Position numbers and translations under genes: made by a program. A model generated the notes under the pieces. That model saw only the letters and a list, made by a program, of their open reading frames with translations. It searched no databases and was not told where the DNA came from. Shown in pieces: positions 25,594 to 33,481 of a DNA stretch of 64,000 nucleotides. The stretch is from IMG/VR virus record IMGVR_UViG_3300033141_006329, positions 159,371 to 223,370 of that record, one strand, 5' to 3'. The first letter of the stretch is position 1; the number at the start of each line of letters is the position of its first letter. This stretch comes from a virus.

Positions 25594-26003
25594 TTTAATT
25601 CTCCTTCATAAAATATTCCTAATAAATTGTCTAAATCTATGTCTACTGGTTTCAATCCAACACGCCTAAAACTAACATTAGGCTCTCCACATCCCAATGT
25701 TGTAGATATTATTCTTGCTATGCTACCTTTTGATTTAAGATCCGTTTCACTAGATATCAATTCAGAAATTACCCTTGCCAAAACATAACCAAACTTAAAG
25801 TCATTGGTATCAAATCTTTGAGTATATAAACAACGACTACTAATATATTCAATGCACCATGCCTCTGGAAATCTTTGTAGAATAATACGAATATTATAGG
25901 ATACTTTTGGTGTAAAATAATCTACAACTAATCCTTTATGCTTCTCCCATATTATTCCTTCAAATTGTCTACATGTGGGTAATTCTTTTTCGAGGTTGCT
26001 CAT
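25590..26003 (-). CDS. Array family member, long variant
   Basis: A 137-residue protein. It has strands at residues 14-45, an aromatic turn (FPEAWCIEY), a helix at about 71-100 (YVLARVISELISSETDLK), and the terminal motif IDLDNLLGIFYEGELK. It is longer than most members because of an insert between helix and C-terminal motif. The start overlaps the next gene upstream by 4 bases. Confidence 0.55.
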   Translation of the reverse strand: MSNLEKELPTCRQFEGIIWEKHKGLVVDYFTPKVSYNIRIILQRFPEAWCIEYISSRCLYTQRFDTNDFKFGYVLARVISELISSETDLKSKGSIARIISTTLGCGEPNVSFRRVGLKPVDIDLDNLLGIFYEGELK

Positions 26004-26305
26004 CTTAATTCTCCTCCACCATTAAATATTTCTCCCAACAAATTATTGGTAACATAATCATCAGTTCCGATATCTAATGCGCGATGAATCATGGGATCAA
26101 CATTAAAATAGCTATTGTAGTGAGATTTTACGTTTACATGCCAACCCTTATCATCCATAGATATACTATGAAATATCAAATACTCGAACTCATAGATTAG
26201 AGAATTTGCATTTGTACTATAACCAGTATATACATTTTCTTCCCCACAATTATGATCCAGCCAGAGTTCATTTTTTGTAAATCTTGCTTTTGCAAATTCT
26301 ATCAA
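26000..26305 (-). CDS. Array family member, canonical
   Basis: A 101-residue protein showing the full family pattern: an N-terminal strand with charged residues (AKARFTKNELWLDH), a mid-protein YEFEYLIFHSISM strand, the KGW turn (about 53-55), a helix containing HRALDIGTDDYVTNNLL, and the ending IFNGGGELR. Overlaps are 4 bases on both sides. Confidence 0.65.
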   Translation of the reverse strand: MIEFAKARFTKNELWLDHNCGEENVYTGYSTNANSLIYEFEYLIFHSISMDDKGWHVNVKSHYNSYFNVDPMIHRALDIGTDDYVTNNLLGEIFNGGGELR

Positions 26306-26613
26306 TACGTTCCTCCCTCATAATAAACTCCCTCTATCAGTTTATCGATCCCTATATGTTTATCAACCGCAGTATCCAATGCTCGAAATAAAAATGCAGG
26401 AATAGTAGAATGTTCATAAGATGCTGACATTTGAGCCTGCCAACCTTTTTGAGTCATAAACAATCTATCAAAAATTAAATCCTTCTCGTAAAAATAATAA
26501 GTGAGAGGCTCTATGCGTTCCAAACGACCTCTACTTTGATGATAATTTTGATTTCCAAAATCATAATCCATGATAATCCCGGTTTCGTTGAAGTTCGCTT
26601 CTATAATATACAT
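26302..26613 (-). CDS. Array family member, canonical
   Basis: A 103-residue protein from the ATG at 26613, which has GGGAG upstream; a start at 26640 would lack one. It carries the strand-turn pattern FDRLFMTQKGW and the helix-plus-ending FRALDTAVDKHIGIDKLIEGVYYEGGTY (given here as two parts of one segment). It is separated by 14 bases from the ASCH-like gene. Confidence 0.65.
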   Translation of the reverse strand: MYIIEANFNETGIIMDYDFGNQNYHQSRGRLERIEPLTYYFYEKDLIFDRLFMTQKGWQAQMSASYEHSTIPAFLFRALDTAVDKHIGIDKLIEGVYYEGGTY

Positions 26614-26627
26614 CAATATTTTTCTCC

Positions 26628-26948
26628 CTATATCATCCATCTCACTACAGTTACCTTTAAATCATCTCCGGTCCCAGGATACATTATCTTAAAGAAGTTT
26701 AACATTTGTTCCCTGCCGGCAAAGCCATGATCAATACTGTCCCTTCTTTCTACTTCTCCTATAGTGATATGCTTAACAGAAATTATCCTTCTTATAACTG
26801 CCCAGCTGGGATCCTCATTTCCTATCAGGACAGTTCCTAGTTCATAATGACGATGACCTTTTCTTATAACCGTACTTTTCTTTTTATTTTGAACATCATC
26901 TCGCATATGATGTCCTCCTATTAATATTGCTTGTACTGGTGGTTTCAT
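26628..26948 (-). CDS. ASCH-domain-like protein
   Basis: A 106-residue protein. The order KKKSTVIRKGHRHYELGTVL...AVIRRIISVKHITIGEV...DHGFAGREQMLNFF (separated stretches) matches the ASCH/PUA-like fold: an R/K turn, a beta strand giving the G-x-V-L, the I-x-I-x-x-V strand, and an A/GF-x-x-x-E-x-x-x-x-F helix. ASCH proteins bind RNA or modified nucleosides, and some are amidohydrolases. It is the only recognisable non-family protein inside this stretch of the array. It overlaps the next gene by 4 bases. Confidence 0.6.
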   Translation of the reverse strand: MKPPVQAILIGGHHMRDDVQNKKKSTVIRKGHRHYELGTVLIGNEDPSWAVIRRIISVKHITIGEVERRDSIDHGFAGREQMLNFFKIMYPGTGDDLKVTVVRWMI

Positions 26949-27283
26949 TTTTCTTCCTCCTTTCCTATCTCCATAAATTGTGTCAATAATTTATCTATAG
27001 TTATTTCATAATCTTCATCCTTTAAAATCTCATTCTTCAAAATTTGGATCCCACCCTTCTTCTTTGTAAGATCTGAAACAATTTGAAATAATATCTCACC
27101 AAAATTAAAATTACGAACGACAAAGAACAACCAACCTTGATTAACGAAACGAGTTGAAGAAAGATCGATAATATAGTTACCATCTATATTGGGAAATAAT
27201 TCAAACTTACACTTATTTTCATAATATAAAACCCAGCAATCATAATTACCATGTCTCTGATTCTTTATTTTATGCCATTTCAA
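26945..27283 (-). CDS. Array family member with a TTG start
   Basis: A 112-residue protein. The TTG at 27283 is chosen because GGAGGGAGAATAA lies just before it and overlaps the end of the upstream gene; ATG codons further upstream would run through that gene. Features are an NQGWLFFVV turn and strand, the helix FGEILFQIVSDL, and the ending YEITIDKLLTQFMEIG followed by KEEEK. The reduced hydrophobic end suggests divergence. Confidence 0.55.
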   Translation of the reverse strand: MKWHKIKNQRHGNYDCWVLYYENKCKFELFPNIDGNYIIDLSSTRFVNQGWLFFVVRNFNFGEILFQIVSDLTKKKGGIQILKNEILKDEDYEITIDKLLTQFMEIGKEEEK

Positions 27284-27284
27284 A

Positions 27285-27440
27285 TTATTCTCCCTCCTTT
27301 TCCCATTCATCCAAAAGATTTGCTGCATCACTACATCCTTCCCAATTATCAAGTCCAGATTGTTCAAGTGCTTGTAACCATAGTCGATCCTTCAATAATT
27401 CATCATATTCTTTTTTGCTTATAGTTATTTGTTCTTCCAT
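27285..27440 (-). CDS. Small helical protein of the ITISxxEY type
   Basis: A 51-residue protein, MEEQITISKKEYDELLKDR..., with a WLQALEQSGLDNWEGC segment typical of short phage proteins of unknown function. GAGAAGATC precedes the ATG. It ends one base before the TTG of the next gene, so its tail (EKEGE, codons AAG GAG GGA GAA) supplies that gene's ribosome site. Confidence 0.6.
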   Translation of the reverse strand: MEEQITISKKEYDELLKDRLWLQALEQSGLDNWEGCSDAANLLDEWEKEGE

Positions 27441-27452
27441 GATCTTCTCCTT

Positions 27453-27953
27453 CTAATATCTCAACTTATATAATCTGTTAAATTCATTACTCGGTTTAGC
27501 CCCTTCTATAATATCAATTAGTTCTTTCAATTGTTTAAGATATCTCATATTATAACCTTCCCATATATTTCGTTCCTTAAACTCACCATATCCCCTAACT
27601 ATACTAAAATCGATACCTAAACCAAAACGTATTTCAATGATAGCTGGTAGATTATACTTATTAGAGAAATAGTTTTTCCATCCCTCACAGGGTGTTCCAT
27701 AAAAATTATAATGATTGTTTTTTAATACATAATCAGATAGGTTGATATAAGTAAAACTATATTTATTTTCTGGATCTTTTCCTAATGGACCATATTTATA
27801 ACGTTTTGCCCAACTCTGTAATTTTTCTTCTGTTTTCTTTCTTTTTTCACAGTATAAAAAATGATATTCTGCATCATTGTTGTTTTCAAATGTATTTTTA
27901 CAAATGGGACATTCGTATTCAGTTAAGATAGTTTTTATCTGTTTGATTTTCAT
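27453..27953 (-). CDS. Zinc-finger-like protein of unknown function
   Basis: A 166-residue protein with one C2H2/C2HC-like finger near the N-terminus (CPICKNTF...HFLYC, about 15-35), then a mixed, Tyr- and Asn-rich domain. The finger resembles those of the homing endonucleases, but no nuclease motif is visible. GGAGAATA precedes the start. The role is unknown; DNA binding is possible. Confidence 0.5.
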   Translation of the reverse strand: MKIKQIKTILTEYECPICKNTFENNNDAEYHFLYCEKRKKTEEKLQSWAKRYKYGPLGKDPENKYSFTYINLSDYVLKNNHYNFYGTPCEGWKNYFSNKYNLPAIIEIRFGLGIDFSIVRGYGEFKERNIWEGYNMRYLKQLKELIDIIEGAKPSNEFNRLYKLRY

Positions 27954-27980
27954 TATTCTCCTTATTCAACTTAAAATTGT

Positions 27981-28205
27981 TCACCAAAACTTAAGGTCAT
28001 GTTTTGTTGCACTCACCATAAATAATGTAAATAATGTTATAGGTCCAAACAAACTCAGAAATAAAGATATTTTCATATTTGTCCAATAGTTTCGTTTTGC
28101 AAAGATGGGCCATTCTCCTTGGCACCAAGCAAAGTAAAAGCCGTGAGATAAAACACTACATATTAACCATCCTAAAATTATTACTATTATTATAATCTCT
28201 TTCAT
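27981..28205 (-). CDS. Small two-helix membrane protein, paralogue of the next
   Basis: A 74-residue protein with hydrophobic segments at about 3-25 (IIIIVIILGWLICSVLSHGFYFAW) and about 47-67. The end, TKHDLKFW, parallels RLKYGLKFW of the neighbouring gene, and the FYFAW/INFAYF motif after helix 1 is shared, so the two are tandem paralogues. AAAGGAGTTGACTT precedes the ATG. Function unknown. Confidence 0.55.
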   Translation of the reverse strand: MKEIIIIVIILGWLICSVLSHGFYFAWCQGEWPIFAKRNYWTNMKISLFLSLFGPITLFTLFMVSATKHDLKFW

Positions 28206-28221
28206 AAGTCAACTCCTTTCT

Positions 28222-28443
28222 CTACCAAAATTTTAAACCATACTTAAGCCTGTGCATTAAAAAACTAATTACCAATCCTGGAAATCCAAAACCAAACCCT
28301 ATAATCATAGAACCAATCATATATCTATAATAATCTTTTTCAAAATATCCTGTAGGTTCTCTTATGAAATAGGCAAAGTTAATACCGTAAGAAATCACAC
28401 CACTCACAATCCATATAATAATAATTACCATATTCTCACTCAT
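28222..28443 (-). CDS. Small two-helix membrane protein, paralogue of the previous
   Basis: A 73-residue protein with helices at about 4-26 and 41-64 joined by a charged loop containing YFEKDYYRYM. It overlaps the end of the array member upstream by 8 bases, so it sits inside the same transcript. It may be a membrane anchor or an exclusion protein; nothing in the sequence decides. Confidence 0.55.
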   Translation of the reverse strand: MSENMVIIIIWIVSGVISYGINFAYFIREPTGYFEKDYYRYMIGSMIIGFGFGFPGLVISFLMHRLKYGLKFW

Positions 28444-28738
28444 ATTTTATACCTCTCTCCCATATCTCCTCTAATAAATTATCAGTTACATATTCATCAA
28501 CAGCATTTGATACAAGATTTAACAATTGTTCACACCGACTTACTAAGTTTTCGTTCTGATACATATCGAAATGCCAACCATTCTTAGTCATAATCAAACC
28601 ACTGAATACTAAGTCGTGAAATCTATAATATATCATCTCACACTCTAATCCAATTGTATTTCCCTCATGTTTATATGTAGCGGGATATTCAGTATTATAA
28701 TATATAGTCATAATATCTTTTTCAAATACAATTTTCAT
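28436..28738 (-). CDS. Array family member, canonical
   Basis: A 100-residue protein: MKIVFEKDIMTIYY strand, IYYRFHDLVFSGLIM strand pair, KNGW turn (52-55), helix CEQLLNLVSNAVDEYVTDNLL, ending EEIWERGIKYE. Of all members it, 30631, 30896 and 31189 share the VDEYVTDNLL block most closely. GGAGAGAGGTATAAAAT in its last codons is the ribosome site of the membrane-protein gene. Confidence 0.65.
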   Translation of the reverse strand: MKIVFEKDIMTIYYNTEYPATYKHEGNTIGLECEMIYYRFHDLVFSGLIMTKNGWHFDMYQNENLVSRCEQLLNLVSNAVDEYVTDNLLEEIWERGIKYE

Positions 28739-29064
28739 AGGACCGATCCCCTACTACTAAAACCAACCAATAGTTCATCAAATCCTATATAATCATCCAC
28801 ACCAAAATCTATAGCTTTAAGAAGCTTCCACTGAAATTCTGTTTCCAGAGCGCGTTTATCGCTAAACCACCCCTGATTACGCATTACCAACTTATTGTAA
28901 TACGTAGTTCTAAACCTATACGATAGAAATTCATCTTCAATGCTCAAATAACCTATGTTAACTGAGCTAATGTCTGACCCTATATAATAGTTTATATACA
29001 ATTGATCCTCTTCAAAAACTGCTTGTAAGCTAAATCTATATGTCAGTTTCACTTTTCTTGTCAT
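28735..29064 (-). CDS. Array family member, canonical
   Basis: A 109-residue protein with an extra basic N-terminal strand (MTRKVKLTYRFS). The conserved parts are FLSYRFRTTYYNKLVM, RNQGW, LLKAIDFGVDDYIGFDELL and the ending VGFSSRGSVL. It overlaps its upstream partner by 4 bases. Confidence 0.65.
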   Translation of the reverse strand: MTRKVKLTYRFSLQAVFEEDQLYINYYIGSDISSVNIGYLSIEDEFLSYRFRTTYYNKLVMRNQGWFSDKRALETEFQWKLLKAIDFGVDDYIGFDELLVGFSSRGSVL

Positions 29065-29366
29065 ACCTCTAACCCTTTCCCACTAAATCCTATTAACAAA
29101 TCATCCATCTTCAAATAATTATCCATCCCTTTAGGTATTGCTCTAACCGCAACAACCATTATGCTTTCAAACCCTTCTATAATAGAAGGATAGGACCACC
29201 CATCCTTATCCATTATTATTTTTTTAACGCACAGATCTTTATCAAAATCATATGAAATATTTTCATAATCAATACATAGATTGCCCTGATGAGCTGGAGC
29301 ATTGGCGTTGGGAAAATAAATAAATATTTCCTTATCTGTAACTGTTACTTCGACTGGTATATTCAT
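29061..29366 (-). CDS. Array family member, canonical
   Basis: A 101-residue protein: VTVTDKEIFIYF strand, ISYDFDKDLCVKKIIM, DKDGW, then a helix ending GMDNYLKMDDLL and the terminal IGFSGKGLEV. Closest to the two genes on either side. ATGA overlap with both. Confidence 0.65.
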   Translation of the reverse strand: MNIPVEVTVTDKEIFIYFPNANAPAHQGNLCIDYENISYDFDKDLCVKKIIMDKDGWSYPSIIEGFESIMVVAVRAIPKGMDNYLKMDDLLIGFSGKGLEV

Positions 29367-29668
29367 GATAATACTCCTGCTCCTTTCTCACCAAATTTCA
29401 ATAGTAAATCCTCAAATTTTATATATTTATCTATCCCTATTGATAGTGCCCTGTATAATTCATTCATGGCATTATCATACCCACCCTCGACATTAGGTAC
29501 ATTCCAACCATCTTTGGTTATAGTTAAATAATCGAAGCATATATCATCGAATTGATAAGTAGTGTATCCTTCTCCAACCATTCTTCCTTCATGCATTGTT
29601 TTGCTGAAGTCATAAAATAATATCATCTTTTTGTTTTCAAATGTTATCTCCAATCTTTCATATGCCAT
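29363..29668 (-). CDS. Array family member, canonical
   Basis: A 101-residue protein: LEITFENKKMILFYDF, YTTYQFDDICFDYLTI, TKDGWNVPNVEGGYD (a loop also seen as PNVSGGYND in 30896), LYRALSIGIDKYIKFEDLL, ending LKFGEKGAGVLS. The shared PNVxGGY loop shows recent common ancestry of these two copies. Confidence 0.65.
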   Translation of the reverse strand: MAYERLEITFENKKMILFYDFSKTMHEGRMVGEGYTTYQFDDICFDYLTITKDGWNVPNVEGGYDNAMNELYRALSIGIDKYIKFEDLLLKFGEKGAGVLS

Positions 29669-29990
29669 AGACTATTCCTCCCGTCCCAATATTAAACAAA
29701 AGATCCTCAAACTTTATGTATACATCAGTATAATAATCCATAGCCGCAAATAGATCATTCATAGCATCATTCTTATTTTTGGAAGTAATCCTATTAACAA
29801 CCCAGCCCTCTTCCCGCAGTGTTAGTGTATTAAAACAGACTCCTGAAAATTCATATGTAAGAAAATTTTCATCTCCAATACATATGGAACCCTCATAACT
29901 CGCATAACATCCACCATTTTTGTAGTAGTTTATCCTTATCGCAAATCCTGAAAAAGTTATATTTAGATCACAATCGTCTCCTGTATCCAT
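29658..29990 (-). CDS. Array family member, canonical
   Basis: A 110-residue protein: LNITFSGFAIRINYY, YEGSICIGDENFLTYEF, REEGW, LFAAMDYYTDVYIKFEDLL, ending FNIGTGGIVYGI. The YIKFEDLL block is identical to that of 29363. It is separated by 13 bases from the upstream member. Confidence 0.65.
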   Translation of the reverse strand: MDTGDDCDLNITFSGFAIRINYYKNGGCYASYEGSICIGDENFLTYEFSGVCFNTLTLREEGWVVNRITSKNKNDAMNDLFAAMDYYTDVYIKFEDLLFNIGTGGIVYGI

Positions 29991-30003
29991 CAGATTTTCT
30001 CCT

Positions 30004-30342
30004 TCATATTGTTATTCCTTTCCTGCCGAAATTGTCCATAAATTCTATAATTCCTATATAATCATCTACCCCTGCATTTATCGCTTTGTATAAATAATTC
30101 ATCTCAACTATCTCCGAATCTTGATAGAGTATTTCATTTATGTACCAACCATTCTTATTCATTATTAGTCTATTGAAATATAGTTCATACTCTTTAGGAA
30201 ATGAATAGGTCATATCCTCAACTTTCAAAAACCCCATATATACTGCAGGTATATCGATCATTTTTCCTGTTATACTCGGCATATAAATAGATATTGTCAT
30301 GGCAAGTATATCATCTGTGAATTTCACCTTTGTAAGATACAT
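30004..30342 (-). CDS. Array family member
   Basis: A 112-residue protein from ATG 30342 (GAAAGGAATAAGTG precedes). Conserved parts are MTYSFPKEYELYFNRLIM, KNGW, LYKAINAGVDDYIGIIEFM and the ending DNFGRKGITI. It overlaps the upstream gene by 32 bases, the longest overlap in the array, because that gene has an added C-terminal tail. Confidence 0.6.
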   Translation of the reverse strand: MYLTKVKFTDDILAMTISIYMPSITGKMIDIPAVYMGFLKVEDMTYSFPKEYELYFNRLIMNKNGWYINEILYQDSEIVEMNYLYKAINAGVDDYIGIIEFMDNFGRKGITI

Positions 30343-30634
30343 CACTTATTCCTTTCTCTCCAAACTTCACTAATAAATCAGTTGTAAATACATCAACTCC
30401 TCTCATTGCTTCTCTTCGAAGATTAAGTTCGAATGCGCGTTCAATGCAACCGTTTATATCCACATACCAACTACCATCTTCACGCATTTCTATTCCTTTG
30501 ATACTTGTAAGTCCAAATTTGTAATATATGGGATCGCATTGAGTTAGATATCCTTCAATTGTATATTCATCATCAGAAAAAGATCCATACCCATAGGTCA
30601 CAATCATTTTATCATCCTCAAATCTTATTTTCAT
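30311..30634 (-). CDS. Array family member with C-terminal extension
   Basis: A 107-residue protein: MKIRFEDDKMIVTYGYG, IYYKFGLTSIKGIEM, REDGSW (one residue inserted in the turn), RREAMRGVDVFTTDLLVKF. After the family ending GEKGIS it continues 11 residues (DVSYKGEIHR), reading through the next gene's ribosome site and start, which suggests a past frame change near the stop. Confidence 0.6.
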   Translation of the reverse strand: MKIRFEDDKMIVTYGYGSFSDDEYTIEGYLTQCDPIYYKFGLTSIKGIEMREDGSWYVDINGCIERAFELNLRREAMRGVDVFTTDLLVKFGEKGISDVSYKGEIHR

Positions 30635-30912
30635 ATTTCATCCCCTTTATAATATAACATAGTTAACAGATTATCAGTTATGTATTCATCAATTCCGCAA
30701 TTAGCCGATTTACAGAATAAGATAGAATCTTTTTTGGATGGGATTTTATGAGGTTCTGTGATAAAAATCCAACCCCCCTCATTCAAACTTAAAACGGTCT
30801 TAAAATTTTTAAAATCATAATATATATGATCGGAGTCAAAGTTTAGAGAGCCTATATTGTTGATATTAGTAAATTCTATGGTCATCTTTTTTGCCTCAAA
30901 TCTTATTTTCAT
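30631..30912 (-). CDS. Array family member, short
   Basis: A 93-residue protein: MKIRFEAKKMTIEFT, IYYDFKNFKTVLSL, NEGGW, CKSANCGIDEYITDNLL, ending TMLYYKGDEI. Its first six residues are identical to 30311. The AAAGGGGAT codons at its end act as the next gene's ribosome site. Confidence 0.65.
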   Translation of the reverse strand: MKIRFEAKKMTIEFTNINNIGSLNFDSDHIYYDFKNFKTVLSLNEGGWIFITEPHKIPSKKDSILFCKSANCGIDEYITDNLLTMLYYKGDEI

Positions 30913-31192
30913 ATTTCATCCCCTTGTAATATATACTATTCAACAAATTATCAGTTACGTAATCGTCTATACCATCAGTTGTTTTTCTTAATACCATATA
31001 TATAATATCATTATAACCACCACTTACATTAGGTGTATCACAACATTTCTTTGTTATTATCAGGGTATCGAAACGCAAATTTTTAAATTTATAAGAAATA
31101 CATTCATCGTTATAATAATCTAAATTACCCATATGTTGATAATATTTATTATATGTCACAATCATCTGATCTTCTGTAAATTTCACCTTCAT
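30896..31192 (-). CDS. Array family member lacking the Gly-Trp turn
   Basis: A 98-residue protein: MKVKFTEDQMIVTYNKYY, ISYKFKNLRFDTLII, then TKKCCDTPNVSGGYND in which CC replaces GW, and GIDDYVTDNLLNSIYYKG. It overlaps 30631 by 17 bases. The loss of the otherwise nearly invariant Trp makes it a natural variant for testing that residue. Confidence 0.65.
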   Translation of the reverse strand: MKVKFTEDQMIVTYNKYYQHMGNLDYYNDECISYKFKNLRFDTLIITKKCCDTPNVSGGYNDIIYMVLRKTTDGIDDYVTDNLLNSIYYKGMKYENKI

Positions 31193-31488
31193 ATTTCATC
31201 TCCTATTTGATACATACCTTCCAGAATATTATCTGTTACATATTTATCAACAGCTACTGACATTGCCTTATATAATTTACACATGCTATCATTATCATCA
31301 GAGTTATCTTTATAATCATGTGCAACCCAACCATTCTCGGTCATCTCTAAACTTTGAAAAATTAACTCATGTGTAAAATCATATATTAACCATTCACGCA
31401 ATAATCCAGCAAGTGTAATTGTATCATCGCCGCCACTATTACAGGTTATAAACATCTTTTTTGGTTTAAATTCTACTACCATATCCAT
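31189..31488 (-). CDS. Array family member, canonical
   Basis: A 99-residue protein: MVVEFKPKKMFITCN, LIYDFTHELIFQSLEM, TENGW, an Asp/Asn-rich loop, LYKAMSVAVDKYVTDNIL, ending EGMYQIGDEI. The start overlaps the GGATGGATATGG end of the upstream gene by 13 bases. Confidence 0.65.
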   Translation of the reverse strand: MDMVVEFKPKKMFITCNSGGDDTITLAGLLREWLIYDFTHELIFQSLEMTENGWVAHDYKDNSDDNDSMCKLYKAMSVAVDKYVTDNILEGMYQIGDEI

Positions 31489-31817
31489 CCACCTATTCCT
31501 CCCTCAAATAACACATTCAATAATTCATCTGTATTGATACTAATCCAAATATTATGGAATGCTGTTTTCATAATAATTTTTATCATATCTCCAAGTTCAT
31601 TATCTACAAAAAACTCATCCAATATCTTAACTAAAACTTCTACAAAATGGGGGGAAGTATTGGAAAAGGATATGTTATAATGAAAAACACTTTTGAGATA
31701 TATAGTAGTAAACCTATGATTCCAAAATATCTGCAAATTTCTATTTTTACCCAATCCCATATAATAACAAAGTTTGCTATTCTCAGTTTTTCTAATCCTG
31801 CGTCCTGCCGGTTTCAT
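31476..31817 (-). CDS. Array family member, diverged
   Basis: A 113-residue protein with a basic start (MKPAGRRIRKTEN). The family strands are hard to see, but a helix FVEVLVKILDEFF and the ending ISINTDELLNVLFEGGIGG remain. It marks the change from the canonical subgroup to the diverged subgroup that fills the rest of the block. Confidence 0.55.
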   Translation of the reverse strand: MKPAGRRIRKTENSKLCYYMGLGKNRNLQIFWNHRFTTIYLKSVFHYNISFSNTSPHFVEVLVKILDEFFVDNELGDMIKIIMKTAFHNIWISINTDELLNVLFEGGIGGWIW

Positions 31818-32140
31818 ATCTTGACTCCTTTCTCATACATCTCTCCCACAAAAGAATCGATATCTACCGATACAGTAGCATGATTATTCCTAAGTAATAC
31901 ATCTTTAAAATAACTAAAGCCTTTCTTATCAATAGCATTCATCATAACTTCCTTAAGTATATTTCTAAAGGACTTTTCGCCCAATTCGAACGTAATAACG
32001 GCAAAGTCTGACTCCGCCCAATAATAATTACATGCTAAATGCCACCTATCTGAATAATATGAATGAATCACATCATTCCCCTCCAAACATTTATCAACAT
32101 CCATACAATAATCAATTGCGTTACTGCGAACCCATTCCAT
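31814..32140 (-). CDS. Array family member, pair with 32121
   Basis: A 108-residue protein from ATG 32140 (GAAAGGAGGAGAAT precedes; an upstream ATG at 32170 would overlap the partner deeply). The start MEWVRSNAIDYCMDVDKCLEG and helix FRNILKEVMMNAIDKKGF align with the next gene, so the two are recent tandem duplicates. It ends VDIDSFVGEMYEKGVKI. Confidence 0.6.
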   Translation of the reverse strand: MEWVRSNAIDYCMDVDKCLEGNDVIHSYYSDRWHLACNYYWAESDFAVITFELGEKSFRNILKEVMMNAIDKKGFSYFKDVLLRNNHATVSVDIDSFVGEMYEKGVKI

Positions 32141-32462
32141 ATTCTCCTCCTTTCTCATACATTGTTTCAATTAATAAACTAATATCTATGATCAGCTCTG
32201 CGCCAATATTCCTATTGATCGAATCCTTAAAATCTTCAAATCCTTTTCTATCTACCGCATCTATCATAAATTCCTTAAGTGTATCTCTAAACGATTCTCC
32301 CACATGATTAAATATAATACAACAGTATTCAAAATGCAACATATAATTAGTAGAAAGTATCCACCTATCATCGGAACAATAAGAATAAATTATACAATCA
32401 CCCTCAACACACATATCCACATCTTTACAAAATCCTACAGAAGCTTCGTGATACCATCTCAT
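32121..32462 (-). CDS. Array family member, pair with 31814
   Basis: A 113-residue protein. It shares with its neighbour the C-x-DVD-x-C-x-EG, YSYCSDDRW and ESFRDTLKEFMIDAVDRKGFEDFKD patterns (compared in parts). It ends IDISLLIETMYEKGGEYGMGSQ in two parts, where the last residues extend through the ribosome site and start of the next gene (20-base overlap). Confidence 0.6.
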   Translation of the reverse strand: MRWYHEASVGFCKDVDMCVEGDCIIYSYCSDDRWILSTNYMLHFEYCCIIFNHVGESFRDTLKEFMIDAVDRKGFEDFKDSINRNIGAELIIDISLLIETMYEKGGEYGMGSQ

Positions 32463-32752
32463 ATATTTGCTCCTTTCTCAAACATCTCAAGTAATAAATC
32501 ATCATTAAAGCCGAATACAGAATAATTAAATACACTGATAGATTCCTCAGTAAACTCGAAATTCTTAACAATATTTTTCAAATCTTTTTCAAGTTCTTTC
32601 ACCCGGCTGTTATTAACCAAAAATGCTATATAGCCCCAATCGTCTCCTAACTTCGTCCTTCCAATTCGTACCGTTACCCAACCATAATGAATATTTGGAA
32701 TATAACTCTCTGTACTATATACATTCAGAAACTTATCATCTTCAGGTATCAT
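32459..32752 (-). CDS. Array family member
   Basis: A 97-residue acidic protein: IHYGWVTVRIGRTKLGDDWGY strands in two parts, VKELEKDLKNIVKNFEF helix, and the ending FGFNDDLLLEMFEKGANI. ATGA overlap downstream; 11-base overlap upstream. Confidence 0.6.
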   Translation of the reverse strand: MIPEDDKFLNVYSTESYIPNIHYGWVTVRIGRTKLGDDWGYIAFLVNNSRVKELEKDLKNIVKNFEFTEESISVFNYSVFGFNDDLLLEMFEKGANI

Positions 32753-33119
32753 AACTAGTCCCTTCCTTATTAAAAATACGCATCAAATCATCAGTATCTA
32801 ATATTATAGTACCGATTTCCGGAATAAATTCACTTAGTAAACCACCCTTATAATATTTAGTCTCCATTATTTCAGTTAAGGATTTTATTTGTCCCATACT
32901 GATATTATGCATATAATAAAATGTAATATAATTTTGAATGTAATGACAATTTGAACTAGTATCCTTAAGCTGAAAGCTCACAGTATTTGATAAACTCAGT
33001 CCCACATAAAGAGATTTTGCCTTATCTGGAATATCTGCGCTATAAGATTTTACCCACCAATATTTAGTCGTGTCGACCTTCTTATATACCCACTCACCTA
33101 ATTTTTTTATGTGTTTCAT
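32742..33119 (-). CDS. Array family member, diverged
   Basis: A 125-residue protein with a basic N-terminus (MKHIKKLGEWVYKKVD), the strand YVGLSLSNTVSFQL, helix MGQIKSLTEIMETKYY and the ending IILDTDDLMRIFNKEG. A TSYDT tail follows the motif and spans the next gene's start. Confidence 0.55.
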   Translation of the reverse strand: MKHIKKLGEWVYKKVDTTKYWWVKSYSADIPDKAKSLYVGLSLSNTVSFQLKDTSSNCHYIQNYITFYYMHNISMGQIKSLTEIMETKYYKGGLLSEFIPEIGTIILDTDDLMRIFNKEGTSYDT

Positions 33120-33481
33120 ATCATAACTCCTTCAATACAAATAATATTCAAATATTCTTCGGTTTCAAACGATGTTGTTATGGGGTTGTAAATATTTTCA
33201 CCTGTAATAATTAATTTTTTTATATCCTGCTCTTTGTCATACTTCTCATCTAAAATAGTTTTTATATATTTGTGTAATCTTTCATCTGCATTTTGAAATT
33301 CTAATGTGTATAGAGACGACATGGCTGAGGGGCTAGTTTTTGTAACTGAAAGCAATACATCATTCACGCGATAATAATAATCTAATCTTATTGTCAAATC
33401 ACTATGATAACTAGTCTCGGTGCCATCTAAATATATATTTCCTGTCAATCCGCTTCTTTTCCAACTTAGCATATAATACAT
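33116..33481 (-). CDS. Array family member, EEYLN subgroup
   Basis: A 121-residue protein: LTIRLDYYYRVNDVLLSV strands, helix ADERLHKYIKTILDEKYDK and the ending SFETEEYLNIICIEGVMI. The ending EEYL-N/A-x-x-x-x-G-G/V is also found at 62711 and 63070 in the second array, so the same subgroup is present about 30 kb apart. Confidence 0.6.
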   Translation of the reverse strand: MYYMLSWKRSGLTGNIYLDGTETSYHSDLTIRLDYYYRVNDVLLSVTKTSPSAMSSLYTLEFQNADERLHKYIKTILDEKYDKEQDIKKLIITGENIYNPITTSFETEEYLNIICIEGVMI

